A stretch of DNA of 64,000 bases from Nissolia schottii (lineage: Eukaryota > Streptophyta > Magnoliopsida > Fabales > Fabaceae). The stretch is from the NCBI GenBank assembly GCA_003254905.1, contig QANU01015990.1, forward strand, positions 8,923 through 72,922, in the 5' to 3' direction. Of the stretch, positions 35,536 through 47,329 are shown piece after piece (within the stretch, counting starts at the first letter, position 1; the number at the start of each line of letters is the position of its first letter). Position numbers and translations under genes: made by a program. Below the pieces are notes generated by a model. It searched no databases, had not been told where the DNA came from, and saw only the letters and a program-made list of their open reading frames with translations.

Positions 35536-37129
35536 GAAAACAGAAGTAACTAACTCCAAAGCTAAAATTGTAAAAGAAAAAATTAGTTAATCACTTGACC
35601 CGAATTATATGGTTGTGAGAGAATATATTGACTTACTAATTATTCACTAATAAATAAGATTTTAATGAACTATACATCAACTTATTAAGATTTTATTTAA
35701 TAATAGTTAATTAGGAGTTAGTCCAACATCTTACCGTTACGGAGCACAAAAACCATTTCTCCCGTTTGAAGGCAGTGGCAAGGGGAATCTATTGGTTGAA
35801 AAATTCAGTATGAGAGATAGAAAAAAAAGGACAGAAGAAGAAGGACTGAAGGCAACCGAGGGGTGAGGCGAGTGAAAGCAACCTGAATTGGGGGACCGCA
35901 AACAGGAATTTAAAAGTTGCACCAGGAATTATTGAACCATGGTGGCAACACAACAAAAGGGTCTCCCTCAAAATATTAAAACACAGCCCACACAGGCTCG
36001 AGTAGACGCTTAACCAAGTGCGTGTGGGTCCATGAGAAATCCCATAATTAGAAGTGCAGCCAATGAGAATTCAGAGAATAAGATGAACACGAAATCTCCA
36101 GCCAATGAACACATGGGGGAGGCCAAATGGTAGGGTCCCCAGAAAACCTCCAACAAACTTTGCTGTAGCAAATGACCAAAAGTGCATGGGTAGGCCTAGC
36201 ATAGGGCTACCTTATACGAGTAAATGAGTAAGGGAAAGATGGTTAGTCCCCACTTTTGGCGGAATCCCCACTCCCGGCACAAAAGAAATTATCAGGGTTT
36301 CATGAAACTTTAAATTGTGTTATAAAATAATATTTTAATTTCAAGTCGTGGTTAATAATAAACTCTTACAACATAATTTTAAATTATCTTTAGTATAAAA
36401 GTTTGCTTTACATAAACACTTAAAAGTTTATTTGGTTTTTCTTTTTTTTTTTTCATTTGAATTTCTTATTTCCAATATTTTAGGAAGAAAGTAGTAAAGA
36501 AAAAATTGTTTTCTATTTTTATTTTATGTTTTCACTAAACCACATAAAACATGAAACATATTAAAAAAAATAAAAACAAAAAACAGAAATAAAAAAAGAA
36601 AAGAAAAAATGTTTTTCTTACTTAATTTATCTTAAGATATCATGTTAACTCACCACCAAGATATTAACAAAAGAAAAATGCTATAAGTTCGGTGTAGTCA
36701 CCCAACACTCAAAACGAATTAATTCACCTTATACTAGACGTACCTTCACAAATATCATGATTGGGCAAGTATTCTAAATTTTATATCAAAATAGCATTAC
36801 TTTTAACGAAATATATATATACCTATTAAAATTTCATCTTAGAGTAAGTGAGGGATGAGTGAAAACTATATTCAAAATAAATAATTGAAAAATGAGCAAA
36901 CCTTGACAATTTGTAGGGTTGGTGGGGTCTCCCTGGCCAGTGTCAAGTCCGAACACACACATTCAAAACAATAATTGAACCCATTTGGGTACCCAAATAT
37001 ATACAGCAAGCACCCTACAACTATTCCTGTTGCGGGCAATATCCACAGTTACCAAAACTAACTTACTAGCAAGCATCTCTCCCCGTTGACAAATCCCCCT
37101 TCAAGAAAGGAAAACCAGTTAGATTTTCC
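35536..37129. other. Intergenic DNA and 5' flank of the B-box gene
   Basis: No gene supported. Poly-A/T tracts dominate 36300-36650. A possible TATA element (AAATATATAC, ~36994) lies about 130 bp before the start codon of the B-box gene. Confidence 0.45.
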
Positions 37130-38744
37130 ATGATCACTGACATGAAAGAAGCGAGTGCCTTGGGCGCCAAGACAGCGCGAGCCTGCGACAGCTGCCTGCG
37201 GAGGAGGGCGCGTTGGTTCTGCGCGGCCGACGACGCCTTCCTCTGCCACGGCTGCGACAATTTGGTCCACTCCGCAAACCAGTTGGCCAGCCGCCACGAG
37301 AGGGTCAGGCTCCAGACCGCCTCCAACAAAGTAACAGCCACCACCGCACGTGCGTGGCACAGCGGATTCACACGCAAGGCGAGAACCCCGCGCCACAACA
37401 AACACGTGGCCTTGCAACAGAGACTCAAGGACCAAGTTCTCTTCAACAACAACAGCGTTCTTCCCGTTGTGCCGGAACTCGGAGCGTGCGAAGAAACGAT
37501 TCTTGACGATCACGATGAGTTTGAGGATCAGCTTATGTGTCGTGTTCCTGTGTTTGATCCTTTCGATGCGGAGCTTTGCAGTATCTACAACGAAGTGAGT
37601 GATGTGAAGAGCCATGCTGCTGCTGCTGAAGGTGATGAAGAAGAAGAAGAAGAAGAAGCTTGTGGCTTGGAGAGTTTCTCGGAGTTCCTTTCGTCGGAGA
37701 TGGATCTTGCTGGGTTTGCTGCTGATGTGGAAAGCCTGCTTGGGAATGGGAACGGGATTGATGAGGATTCGGGTGAGATGAAAGGAGTGGAGGCAGTGTT
37801 TGGTTGCAAGGGAGAAGGGGAAAGAGATGATGCATGTTGTGGGGACAAGAGTGGTGCAATGGTGAAGGTGAAGGATGAGGAGGAGCTTGATGATGACACA
37901 GCCTGTCATTTGGAGTCGGTTCTTGACATGGCAAGTGATGATGCCTTTGATTGGAACATTGACTCGGTGTTGTCGCCGGCGGGGGCGCATGGAGAGGAGG
38001 AGAAGGCAGCGCTGGTCGCCGCCACGGGGGAGGAGAGTAATAATGGTAGTAGTGTTAATGGTGAAGTTGGAAGAAAGAGGGACACGTTATTGAAACTAAA
38101 CTATGAAGAGGTTATTAGTGCTTGGGCAAGCCAAGGTTGTCCATGGACAACAGGAAACCCTCCTAATTTCAACTCTCATGATGACAGCTGGCCAAACTGC
38201 TTGGTACTAATTACTTCTCTCAATCTGCTTTTGTTCTTAATTGGAGCAATGAATTTTGTGCTCTACAAGATGATAAATTGACAATTCAGATTAGAAAATA
38301 AAACAAAAATTTAACTACATGAAATCTTACGGTTGAAACGTCACTCTATTATTATTTGGCAAACCGCAATTCTCCTTTTGCTCCATAACCATCCAATAAG
38401 TTTTCTTGCACAAGTGGTCTTTTGTGTTTTGTGGCTTTCTATGATTGACATGCAATTGTGTTTGTGTGAAATTTTAGGATTGGAGTGGTGTAGATGTTCA
38501 GTGCTCATCTTATGGGGAAGGGAGGAGCTTAAGGGGACACCTAATAGGGTGTGGAGATGGTGGGAGAGAGGCAAGGGTGTCAAGGTACAGAGAGAAGAGA
38601 AGGACTCGTTTGTTTGCAAAGAAGATAAGATATGAAGTGAGGAAACTGAATGCAGAGAAGAGACCTAGAATGAAAGGCAGATTTGTGAAAAGGGCATGCT
38701 TTGTTGGAGCCACTGTTGCTGCTTCTTTTCCAGCCCACCACTGA
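37130..38744 (+). CDS. CONSTANS-like protein with one B-box and a CCT domain (BBX14-17/COL16 type)
   Basis: Two exons, 37130-38203 and 38478-38744, joined by a GT-AG intron in phase 0, give 446 aa. Start is the ATG at 37130 (another at 37142). The B-box spans ~19-60 with C19, C22, C31, C39, C42, H47 and H56 ([25 protein letters not shown]). There is no second B-box, which places it in COL group III (COL6/7/8/16). A long acidic middle follows, with a Glu run near 170. Exon 2 encodes the CCT domain at 388-430 ([40 protein letters not shown]), used for nuclear entry and NF-Y/DNA contact. Relatives act in light, chlorophyll and flowering control; the exact role here is inferred only from family. 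The single-exon frame running to 38281 reads through the intron. Confidence 0.93.
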
Positions 38745-39304
38745 CACCAATCAATCAATCACGTCAAGTGCTTCTCCATGTTTGCTTTTTTTGCAAATTT
38801 GGAGTACTTGTTTGGCTTGATGTAGCATGTATTATAATAATGTTACTAGGTCAGCTTTTTACTAGATTTGCTGCTTGGGATATTCTCTATCTATATCCCT
38901 GGCAAGTCTAGTCCTAATTAGCGGTAATCTTAATTTATCACTTCTCAACAGGTTGAAGTCTTCGGGTAATCAAATTTAGGGCTTCCTTTAATTGTTCCTT
39001 ATTAGAAATTCAATTATTCAATGTTGATACTATATGATTACCTGGTCAACAATTTAGGCTACTGATTAACAATGTTTTAAATCAAGGTCAGATGTTATTC
39101 GTTGTATTTCGGTTCTATGTACAGGAAGAAGAAGAAAAAAAAAACACAAGAGGGTTGGTTTTAGAAACATATATGCATCACTATTCACTAATTTCAGCAA
39201 ATTGAATATTTTTTTTTGAATTTACGTGCTGATGGGAATCTGAAATTCTTCTCAATGGTATGGGATGAGTTGCTATAATCAATGCAATTAATTGGTTTTA
39301 GAAA
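38745..39304. other. 3' UTR and intergenic DNA
   Basis: Probable 3' UTR of the B-box gene, then unassigned AT-rich DNA up to the MULE target duplication at 39295-39304. Confidence 0.5.
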
Positions 39305-40015
39305 GGGAAAATGCCCACTTTAGTCCTTTACATTGTAACTGTGAGCCACTTTAGTCTCTAAATTTCAAAATAAATCATTTTGGTCCTTAAAAGTATAGAC
39401 TGTGAGTCAAATCAGTCTCTCACCTCATTTCTGCTATAATGATGTTAATGTGTCACGTTAAGCTCCATGTTGACATCCTACATGGCACCTACTAAAATGA
39501 CGATGTTTAATAAACAGTGACCTAATTCCCTAATTAAGTTATATATAATCATAATTAATATTAAATTAATCATAAATCTCCAATTTCCTCTAATTTTCTA
39601 TGAAATCCCTATATCCATTCTGCTCCCCCAATCTCATCATTTCTTCTCTCTGTCTCTCTGATCCTCTTTCTCTCTTTGTTCTTTGCCACTCCCACTCTCG
39701 ACTTCTCTCTTCTTTATTTTTCTTTTAGCGTCACCGCCACAGCAGGTCGTTGGCAGTGGCGCCCTTTTTTTCCCTTTCTCCCTCACTGTCTTCTCTCTCT
39801 CCAGTGGTTCTCCTTCTCTCTCTTTTCTTCTTTCTCTCCCTCAAGACTCACTCTTACTCGACCCCAAAGGGGTTGCCGTCGCCATGGCCCGTGGCCAGGG
39901 ACGGTGAGCTCTCGCCGCCTCTCCCCTTCTCCCTCTCAGGTCCTCTGTTCTCTCTTAACACTCTCTACTCTTCGCAATTTTCTCTCTATGAATGTGTGAG
40001 GTGGGAGATGGGGTG

Positions 40016-43000
40016 TGTAACATCCCACTTTTTCCTTAGTAAAGATTTCCTAAAAAAATTAAACAAGGGAAATAAGTTTTGCACGAATTTATAGAGTAAA
40101 ATGTCTGTAGAAGAAATTCTGTTCGGTTTTGAAAAATTCTGCAGACACTCAAACGGATCCTTTTTGTCCTCCAAGTATAACAATGTATCTAAGGTATCTG
40201 TAAAATATAAAGTCACGCTTTAAGGTTCACAAATACCTTAGATTAATTCAAATTATTCCTTAAAAAAATTAGTAGATTACAAAGATGTGATCAGAATATT
40301 TTTCGGAGGGCCGTACGCGAAGTACTGAGACTGGAAACAATAAAAACCTGATCAAAATTGATCTGCCGGGACCCTTAAAATTTTGGCCACAAAATTGGCC
40401 AAGAAAGAAGCCTATGCACGGCCAAGACAAGGCCCAAATGGCCAAATTCATGAAACATCATCTTTGACTAAGCATGGTGAGTCATAAGAGCCCAAAATGA
40501 CCATTTTACCCTTGGCTTCTTAAGGAAACTTTCCCTTGGCTTTTTGAAGAAGCCAATCAGCCCATGGCCTATAAATGGAGCCCTTGAGCTCTTCCAAATG
40601 CAAGAAGACACTTCCTTGGTGAAACTCTGCCAGTTTTATGCTCTGCTGTTATTCCGCCGAAATACAGATACACTGGTCTCTGTATTAACCATAACCTTGA
40701 TAACTCATCTCTAGAAATCACCCTTCACTTCTCTAATCAAGAACTTTCATCCATCATCTAGAGGAATCCCTACAACAGCTAGGAGCACCGGTTACAAGGC
40801 TTTCGGAGTTTCTGCGGCCCGGTGACGGATTTAGTCATAAAGTGGGTAAACCGTTCTAACCACTGTCTATGTGGTTTCATGATTAGATATATATGATGGT
40901 AGGATGCCTTTTATGTGACTTTGATCTATACATATGTCATATGTGATTGATGATTGTCTAGATCTGCTAGTGCTATCTGTGATTCTATCAGAATTTAGGA
41001 ACGCCTAAGACGGAAATAGGCATATGAGATGATTTTAAAGGGAACTATATGCTGAGATTTTTATCATGAAAAACTAATGTTATTTTTGGATTCTACACGA
41101 AATTTTGAGTGGGGATGTCAAATTTTATAATTTTTGAAGTCCCCGATGAATTTCTCAGCAAATAGGCAAAAAATAGGATTTTTATGAAAAAGGGCAAAAC
41201 GGGAATTTCACATCTTGGGACTGAAAAACTGGGTTTTTTTTTAGAAAATATGGGTTTAGAACTATCAAAAACCTTAAGGGCAAGTCTTGAGTCCATTGGG
41301 TTTTTGAGAACTAAAATTCCAAAGAAAACAGGGCGTTTACAGGGCCGAAACAGCAGTTTTGGGAAAGAGGGCAAAATAGCAATTTCGTGAAGTTAGGATT
41401 GAAATCTGAATTTTTAAGTATGAAAAATGATCTTAGGACTATCAAGAACCTTGGAGTAAGGTCTTGGACCTCTCCGGTTTATCATTGCTATTTTCTGACA
41501 GAAACCGGACGTTTTGCTAGTTGCTAGATTTATGTTTATTATGTTCAAGAAATGTTTAATATGAGATTATGTTTCTTATATATGATGGATTTGATGTTAT
41601 GAGATTGGTAAAGTTAGTAACAGTGCATGATTGGTATCCATGAGTTATGTGAAGTTAGTGATATTATATAAATGATGTTATAAATTATATGGTATAACAT
41701 GTTAAATGTTTATGATGATAGAGAATTATATACAAATGCTATATGATGATGATGGTGTGATAGGAAGTATGTTAGATGCTTATGATAATGAGGTGCTATA
41801 TGTTAGAGTATATGATGATGATCTTTTGAGGAATATTGTGTGATGAACTATGAAATGATGACATGAGATATTGAGTTATATTTATCATGTATATGAATGC
41901 TTTGAGATCATTGAGCTGTGTTTATCAGACGTGTATTGATGCTATGAGATATTGAATTATGTTTATGTTTAGCAAGAAGAACAAAACTTAAATTCTACCG
42001 TCGAGGTCAGTACGTCCCCAAGTGTGGACGAAGGTCAGTATGTTCCCAAGTGTGAACGATGCAAGTAAGACTATCCCCAAGTGTGGATAGGAGGTCCCCA
42101 AGTGTGGATAACCGTTCCCAAGTGTGAACGATGAAAGTCAGTCTATCCCCAAGCGTGGATAGGAGGTCCCCAAGTGTGGATAACATGAGTCAGTCCCCAA
42201 GTGTGGACGAAGCAAGTCTATCCCCAAGTGTGGATATGTCCCCAAGCGTGGACACAACGAGTCAGTCCCCAAGTGTGGACAGAGTAAGCTATTCCTAATA
42301 TCGTTATTGCATCTGGATAATGAATTCAAGGTAATGATTATAAGATGATGGCTATAAGATGATGATATGTGATTTAACTGTATATGTTACATGAATATGA
42401 TATGTCTACATGATACACGTATATGATGATAGGTAGTACATGAAGATGATGATATGTGATTTAACGGTATATGTTACATGAATATGATGATATGTGCTCT
42501 AGCTGTATAGGTGATTCAAGAATTTGAATAGAGAACAGATGACCTAGATAAGAAATGATAGATTCCCTCAGTCACCTAGTAATCATAGGTAGCTGCTCAG
42601 GCTTAAGATGAATATTAATAAATAGTAGGGATGTAGTATAACTGTGACACTTAGAGACCCCTGAGCGGCGGAATCATAATTGAGAGTAAAATGAGCAACG
42701 ACGACAGAGGTTTCCCACTGAGAACGCAGAGTTCTCACACCCACTCTTTTATGATTCTAGGTAAGCACGACAAGGACGTCAGCGTGGTACGTAAAGAAGC
42801 AGACTCGAAGAAGATGAACTGAGAAATAAGATAGCAGGGGCTTGATCAAAGATGTTACGATCAACCCTTAGTTAGTATAGTTCATATTTTACACTACTGT
42901 GAGAAAGTACTTGTATGTAACAAATACGATAATATCTATGTAAATGTTTGTGATATATGCTATGGGCCACTTGTATGCTTATTGTTTGATGTTGTTATGT

Positions 43001-43241
43001 TAGGATAATTATCAGTGCAGTATAAAGCTTTAACGTTTGCTCTATAAATTCTATCTGACGCACGGCTCATATTTTATGTCGTATACATATAATGAAAAAG
43101 TTTCAAAACGGTCCATATTTTCAAGTATAAGATAATTGTGAACCTAAAAGTAGGGGCTAAAAGTAACCCTAGCCAAAGCAGATAACAACCTAGTGAGCAT
43201 TGTTTACGGTGTACACGTAAGCAACTAGCTAGGGTGTTACA
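40016..43241 (+). mobile_element. 3.2-kb Tekay/Del-like solo LTR
   Basis: TGTAACATCCCACTTTTTCC at the left and GGGTGTTACA at the right, flanked by the perfect 5-bp duplication GGGTG (40011-40015 and 43242-43246). No internal coding region lies between, so this is a solo LTR of 3226 bp, unusually long but normal for Tekay/Del chromoviruses. A block near 42710 (TTTCCCACTGAGAACGCAGA, GTTCTCACACCCAC) is typical of these LTRs. It shares its first part with the LTR at 5155. It contains an eleven-unit dyad array at 42013-42280. Confidence 0.9.
42013..42280 (+). repeat. Eleven-unit GTCCCCAAGTGTGGAC dyad array
   Basis: Eleven units share the core CCAAG(T/C)GT flanked by complementary arms. Arm pairs include CGTCC/GGACG (42013), GTTC/GAAC (42042), CTATCC/GGATAG (42071 and 42143), CGTTC/GAACG (42113), TGTCC/GGACA (42237) and GTCC/GGAC (42193, 42264). 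Two units have a single G-T mismatch at the stem end. Spacing between units is irregular (about 17-30 bp). Changes in the left arm are mirrored in the right arm. Confidence 0.9.
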
Positions 43242-44185
43242 GGGTGAGATGGTGAGAGGTTAGGGTTTTTTGGTTCTAGTGATTCTGTGTTTGGGTAGGG
43301 GTTTGGTCTTGTTTGTGGTTTGATTTTGGGTTGAGTGTGTCTTCTGTGGTGCTAATTGGTTTGAGGTTACTGAGGATAAGTGTGAGGCTGTGACGAGGGT
43401 GATTGATTTTGTTGGTGATGGAGGGTTTTAGGTTTGGTTTTTGGGTTATGTTTGTTGGGTTTGTGTTTGTTGTGGTGGTGGTTTTGTGGTTTAAAGGAAT
43501 TCGAGTTAGGTTTTCTCTCTCTTTCTCCTTGGACCCTCTCTGTCTTTCAACCTCTCACCTACCTTCTCTCTGCGTTTTTTTCTTCTGTCTTTCTCGAGCT
43601 TCCTCTCTCAAACCCATCTCTCTCGACTCACTCTGATTTTTCTCTTCATTTCTCTCGGATTCTCTGTTTGGATCAGTTTGGTCTGTTTGGGTTTCTTTGT
43701 AGGTATGTGTGGTTGCTGAAGGTGGCTAGAGGGGTTGATTTGGATTGTATTTGGATTTTCTATTTTTTGAAATTGTCTCTGGATTGGTTTTGTAGCAGGG
43801 GAGGGGAAGGAGGAAGAAGGGTTCCAGCAATATGAGCTTCAGATTATGGATTTAATGTTTTAATATTGATGAGATAGTGAATCTATTAGGGATCAATTTG
43901 ACCCATAGAATCTATTATGGACCAATTTGACCCGTAAGTTTCAAGGACCAATTTGAACTCTCCCCACATGCCACATCAAGTAGGACGTGCCAGTGTCTAC
44001 ATAGCACTTAATATGACACATAAGCACAAATCTGACATCAAACAAACGGAATTAAGGTGAGGGACTAACATGATTCACGATCTACACTTTCATTGACTAA
44101 AATGACCTATTTTAAAATTCAAGAACTAAAGTGACTGGCGGTTACAATGTCAAGGACTAAAGTGAGCACTTCCCCATTTTAGAAA

Positions 44186-44926
44186 TCAATGGAAGCATCT
44201 AACTTCTAATTTTCTATGTATTCCCTTCATTTCTCAATATTAGTTTATTTACAATTTTTTATACATTGTTGAATCAATTTATCTAACTATAAATTATATC
44301 CAAATATATTAATTTAACAATGTAAAAAAAATCAAAAGCACTAATATTAAAAAATAAATACAGGGAGTACGTAACAGTTAAGGAAGGGGTACCCCATTCC
44401 CAATAATATAGAGGGCAATGCCTTGTTTTGTTTTAACCTACATTTGGAAACAATTGAATCCAGTTCCCGCACACGCCTCTAACCTCTAGCTAGAACTAGG
44501 AAGATATAAATGTGAAGGAAGGCTCAAATTCTCATCATATATAAACTTTAGCTCAAATTCTCATATTGTTACATATACACAGGAATGTCTATTTAAGGTT
44601 ACTTGAACTTAATCTTTGAAAGTATTTAGAAACTTTCAACTTTTTTTTGTCACACTTTTAGTGTATTAATTATACCCTTCACACAAAAAATTTTCAGCCT
44701 ATTTAATAATTAATTTTAAAATTTCTTTTGTTTTATTACCACTTATTAACGGTTTCTTCTACGACCGAAACTGCATTTTATCATGTTTACTATCTATTCA
44801 CTTTCTTTATTCCTTCAGTTCCCTATGAGTTTTATGTGCCATCACATGTTCAACACTAATAGGCCCACTAGTTCAAATCATTAGTGTGCGCTGATTTAGT
44901 CACATATGATGTATATATTTGGTGCC
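44186..44926. other. AT-rich intergenic DNA
   Basis: No supported frame and no element ends recognised. Confidence 0.5.
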
Positions 44927-44936
44927 CCTATCTTTG

Positions 44937-46170
44937 GACGATTTTACTCTTTTGCCCCTCTCAATGGAACTAATTACCAAAATACCCCGTTTCAAAACAT
45001 TTTACCAAACTACCACCGGTCAGATTCGCCAACAAGGTTGGCGAATTCAGTACAAACCGTAAACCCAATTTTTAACTAAATTCGCCAACTCTGTAGGCGA
45101 ATTTAGCTCAAATTCGCCAACTCTGTAGGCGAATTCAGCTCAAACTCGAACATAACACAAATTCGCCGGACGGGTAGGTGAATTTGAGACAAATTGGGAA
45201 AATGTAATTAAAAGTGTATTAGATATTATAATAAGCAATCATAACTACATTTTAAAATTTCGTTAACTTGGTTAGACACGTGCGAAAAATATGGTTTCTT
45301 AGGTAAGCTGCAAAAATTCTAAAAATAATTTGCAAAAAGACCGGGACGCTCTTTATCGTGCGCGGGGAGAATCCATCGATTTGCACTTTGATGAGTGCAA
45401 ACGGCTTAAATTCATCCGTGCGAGCCTAACTCCCTTCTCAACTAATTTTACTAATGCAATAACTACTAAAGGTATATAAACACTTAAAATGTTTGTGATC
45501 TAACCAATGTGGGACTAGAACTTTTAAAATACCAAAATGTTAGCTCACACAAGTTCACATCACCATGATTTACACTATACAACCACTATAATGAATAACA
45601 TAAGATTTAACCAAATAATCAACAAAAACCAAAACATAAGATTAACCAAATAATGAATAACATAAGATTTAACCAAAAATAGATGATTGTATTCTTGTAC
45701 ATCAAAATTTCATCCACAAAGCAGGTTATTATTATTATTATTAGTTGCATTCTTATCAGATTTGATTAATACTATGTACGGATGGGGATCTTGAATTTTG
45801 AAACTCATTTTTTTAAATGTGAACGTGTAACAGGTATTTTTTTTTTTGGAACCAAAGTGAATGTTTATTCTATTTTAAACGTGATAATTTTTTATAACTT
45901 GTATGTTAAATATTACAAGCATTATTTTACCAGGTTTAATCAAATTTGCTTATTTGAGCTAAATTCGCCTACAGAGTTGGCGAATTTAGTTAAAAATAGG
46001 GTTTACGGTTTGTACTGAATTCGTCAACTGTGTTGGCGAATCTGACGTGGACCTCCACGCGGTCCGCGGAGTCCACGTCAGCCCAAACAGTGATAGTTTG
46101 GTAAAATGTTTTGAAACGGGGTATTTTAGTAATTAGTTTCACTCAGAGGGGCAAAAGAGTAAAAAAAACT
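44937..46170. mobile_element. Non-autonomous MULE-like element with ~215-bp inverted repeats
   Basis: The left arm (TTTTACTCTTTTGCCCCTCT, TTACCAAAATACCCCGTTTC, GGTTGGCGAATTC) recurs in reverse at the right end, and both are bounded by the perfect 10-bp direct repeat CCTATCTTTG (44927-44936 and 46171-46180). A 9-10-bp duplication with long inverted repeats fits a Mutator-like element. The right arm carries an extra GC-rich block (ACGCGGTCCGCGGAGTCCAC, ~46059) absent on the left. No transposase is present; interior is AT-rich with a short GC-richer part at 45340-45430 of unknown origin. Confidence 0.85.
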
Positions 46171-46180
46171 CCTATCTTTG

Positions 46181-47207
46181 CATTGGCTTCATCATATATT
46201 GATGGTTGATTTTGTGGCTTGTTTTTTTAAACCTAGCATGCCAAGGAATAGTGTTATGATAGACAAATGATCAAAAAACTTGCACATTGTTTTGTCGAAT
46301 ATTGCAGACCGAAGTATTAAATGTTAGTAACTCCTCCTTGTCATTGCATGGAACAACGTTATAACAGAAAGAGTATATTATGAATAAATTAAAGAGAGGT
46401 AATAGTATGAGATTTTAAAAAATATTCACCTTTTACCTCACCTATCTAATAGTTAAGAGAAAGTTTAGATGATGAATTTAAAAACTCAAATATTATTCTT
46501 AAAAGTTAAAATAGACAATCGCAAAATATTTACATTTATAAAAGTGTAAAGTCTATTGTGATAGACCTTATTATGAATCTCACACTTTTATGAATATAAG
46601 TATATTAAAAGTATCCTTTTAGATGTGTAGTTACTCTAAATAGAATGTCAATCGAAGGAGTAATAAATATTGTTATCCGGGAACAATCTCATCTCACTTG
46701 TAGTAAAGCCAAAATTAAAACACCAAGGAGTGTATAGTAAGTACACTTTCCCCTTATGGCCAAAATAGTGTGGACCCTTTCCATTTAGTGCATACAAATG
46801 GATCCACTGATTTTTAATTGTCAAATTCTCTATTTCCTCATCTCACTTTCACTACATGGATTTATGACAAACTTTGTATATAGGACTTGATAAATGAGGA
46901 CTTATATCTACAACCAAAACATCATCATGACCTCTTGTAAAGTCATCTTTATGTATTTAACTGGGCCACAAAGTCGACATGATGTGTATGTTTTATGTCC
47001 ATGGTCAGTACATGTGACTTGAAGTTTGTCTTTCTAATTTCCCAAGAGGTAATTAAGGCGGAAGATGACAGATCCTGAAATGCAAGTTTTGTTCTCTCTA
47101 ACGAATAATGAGTGGTCCAAAAAACTGGGGTTAATGGGCCAGATTTTGTGAGAGCGATAGCACAGAAACTTCAAAAAGGTGATAGAGCACACAGGATAGT
47201 GCTCAAA
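46181..47207. other. Intergenic DNA
   Basis: AT-rich, no supported gene. Confidence 0.5.
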
Positions 47208-47219
47208 ATGGTAAATGGG

Positions 47220-47317
47220 AGGGAGACTCACCCGCCATAGCTAGGTGCGCAACCCAGGTCAACCCGGATTAGTCGAGGCTAAGCCTTAGATACCGGGCAG
47301 GCAACCTAAAAAAAAAA
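47220..47317 (+). mobile_element. 5'-truncated SINE copy
   Basis: GGGAGACTCACCCGCCATAG through GATACCGGGCAGGCAACCT and an A tail matches the 3' half of the SINE at 35335 (minus strand there). It is flanked by ATGGTAAATGGG on both sides (47208-47219 and 47318-47329). The polymerase III boxes are missing, as expected after incomplete reverse transcription, so this copy cannot be transcribed from its own promoter. Confidence 0.88.
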
Positions 47318-47329
47318 ATGGTAAATGGG

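Larger units (their letters stand above)
39305..44175. mobile_element. MULE-type element split by a solo LTR
   Basis: Left end GGGAAAATGCCCACTTTAGT (39305) and right end, read in reverse, GGGGAAGTGCTCACTTTAGT (44175) are inverted repeats that continue for about 130 bp (for example CATTGTAAC, CAGTCTCTCACC against TAGTCCCTCACC). Flanks are GTTTTAGAAA (39295-39304) and ATTTTAGAAA (44176-44185), a 9-of-10 target duplication as expected for Mutator-like elements. Without the LTR insert the element is ~1.6 kb. Inside are CT-rich blocks; no transposase, so it is non-autonomous. Frames such as 39750-40094 and 43434-43835 are low-complexity and may reflect captured UTR/intron-like DNA. Confidence 0.82.

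Noticed and set aside
37058-37990. 310-aa minus-strand frame opposite the B-box gene
   Set aside because: Shadow of the GC-rich exon 1; the plus strand encodes clear B-box and acidic regions with a matching CCT exon.
39676-40094. Three overlapping plus-strand frames of 74-114 aa
   Set aside because: All are Leu/Ser/Phe-rich translations of CT-rich DNA inside the MULE and run into the solo LTR; no domain and no consistent start.
42013-42280. CRISPR-like array
   Set aside because: Irregular 17-30-bp spacing, changing arms and location inside a bounded LTR rule this out.
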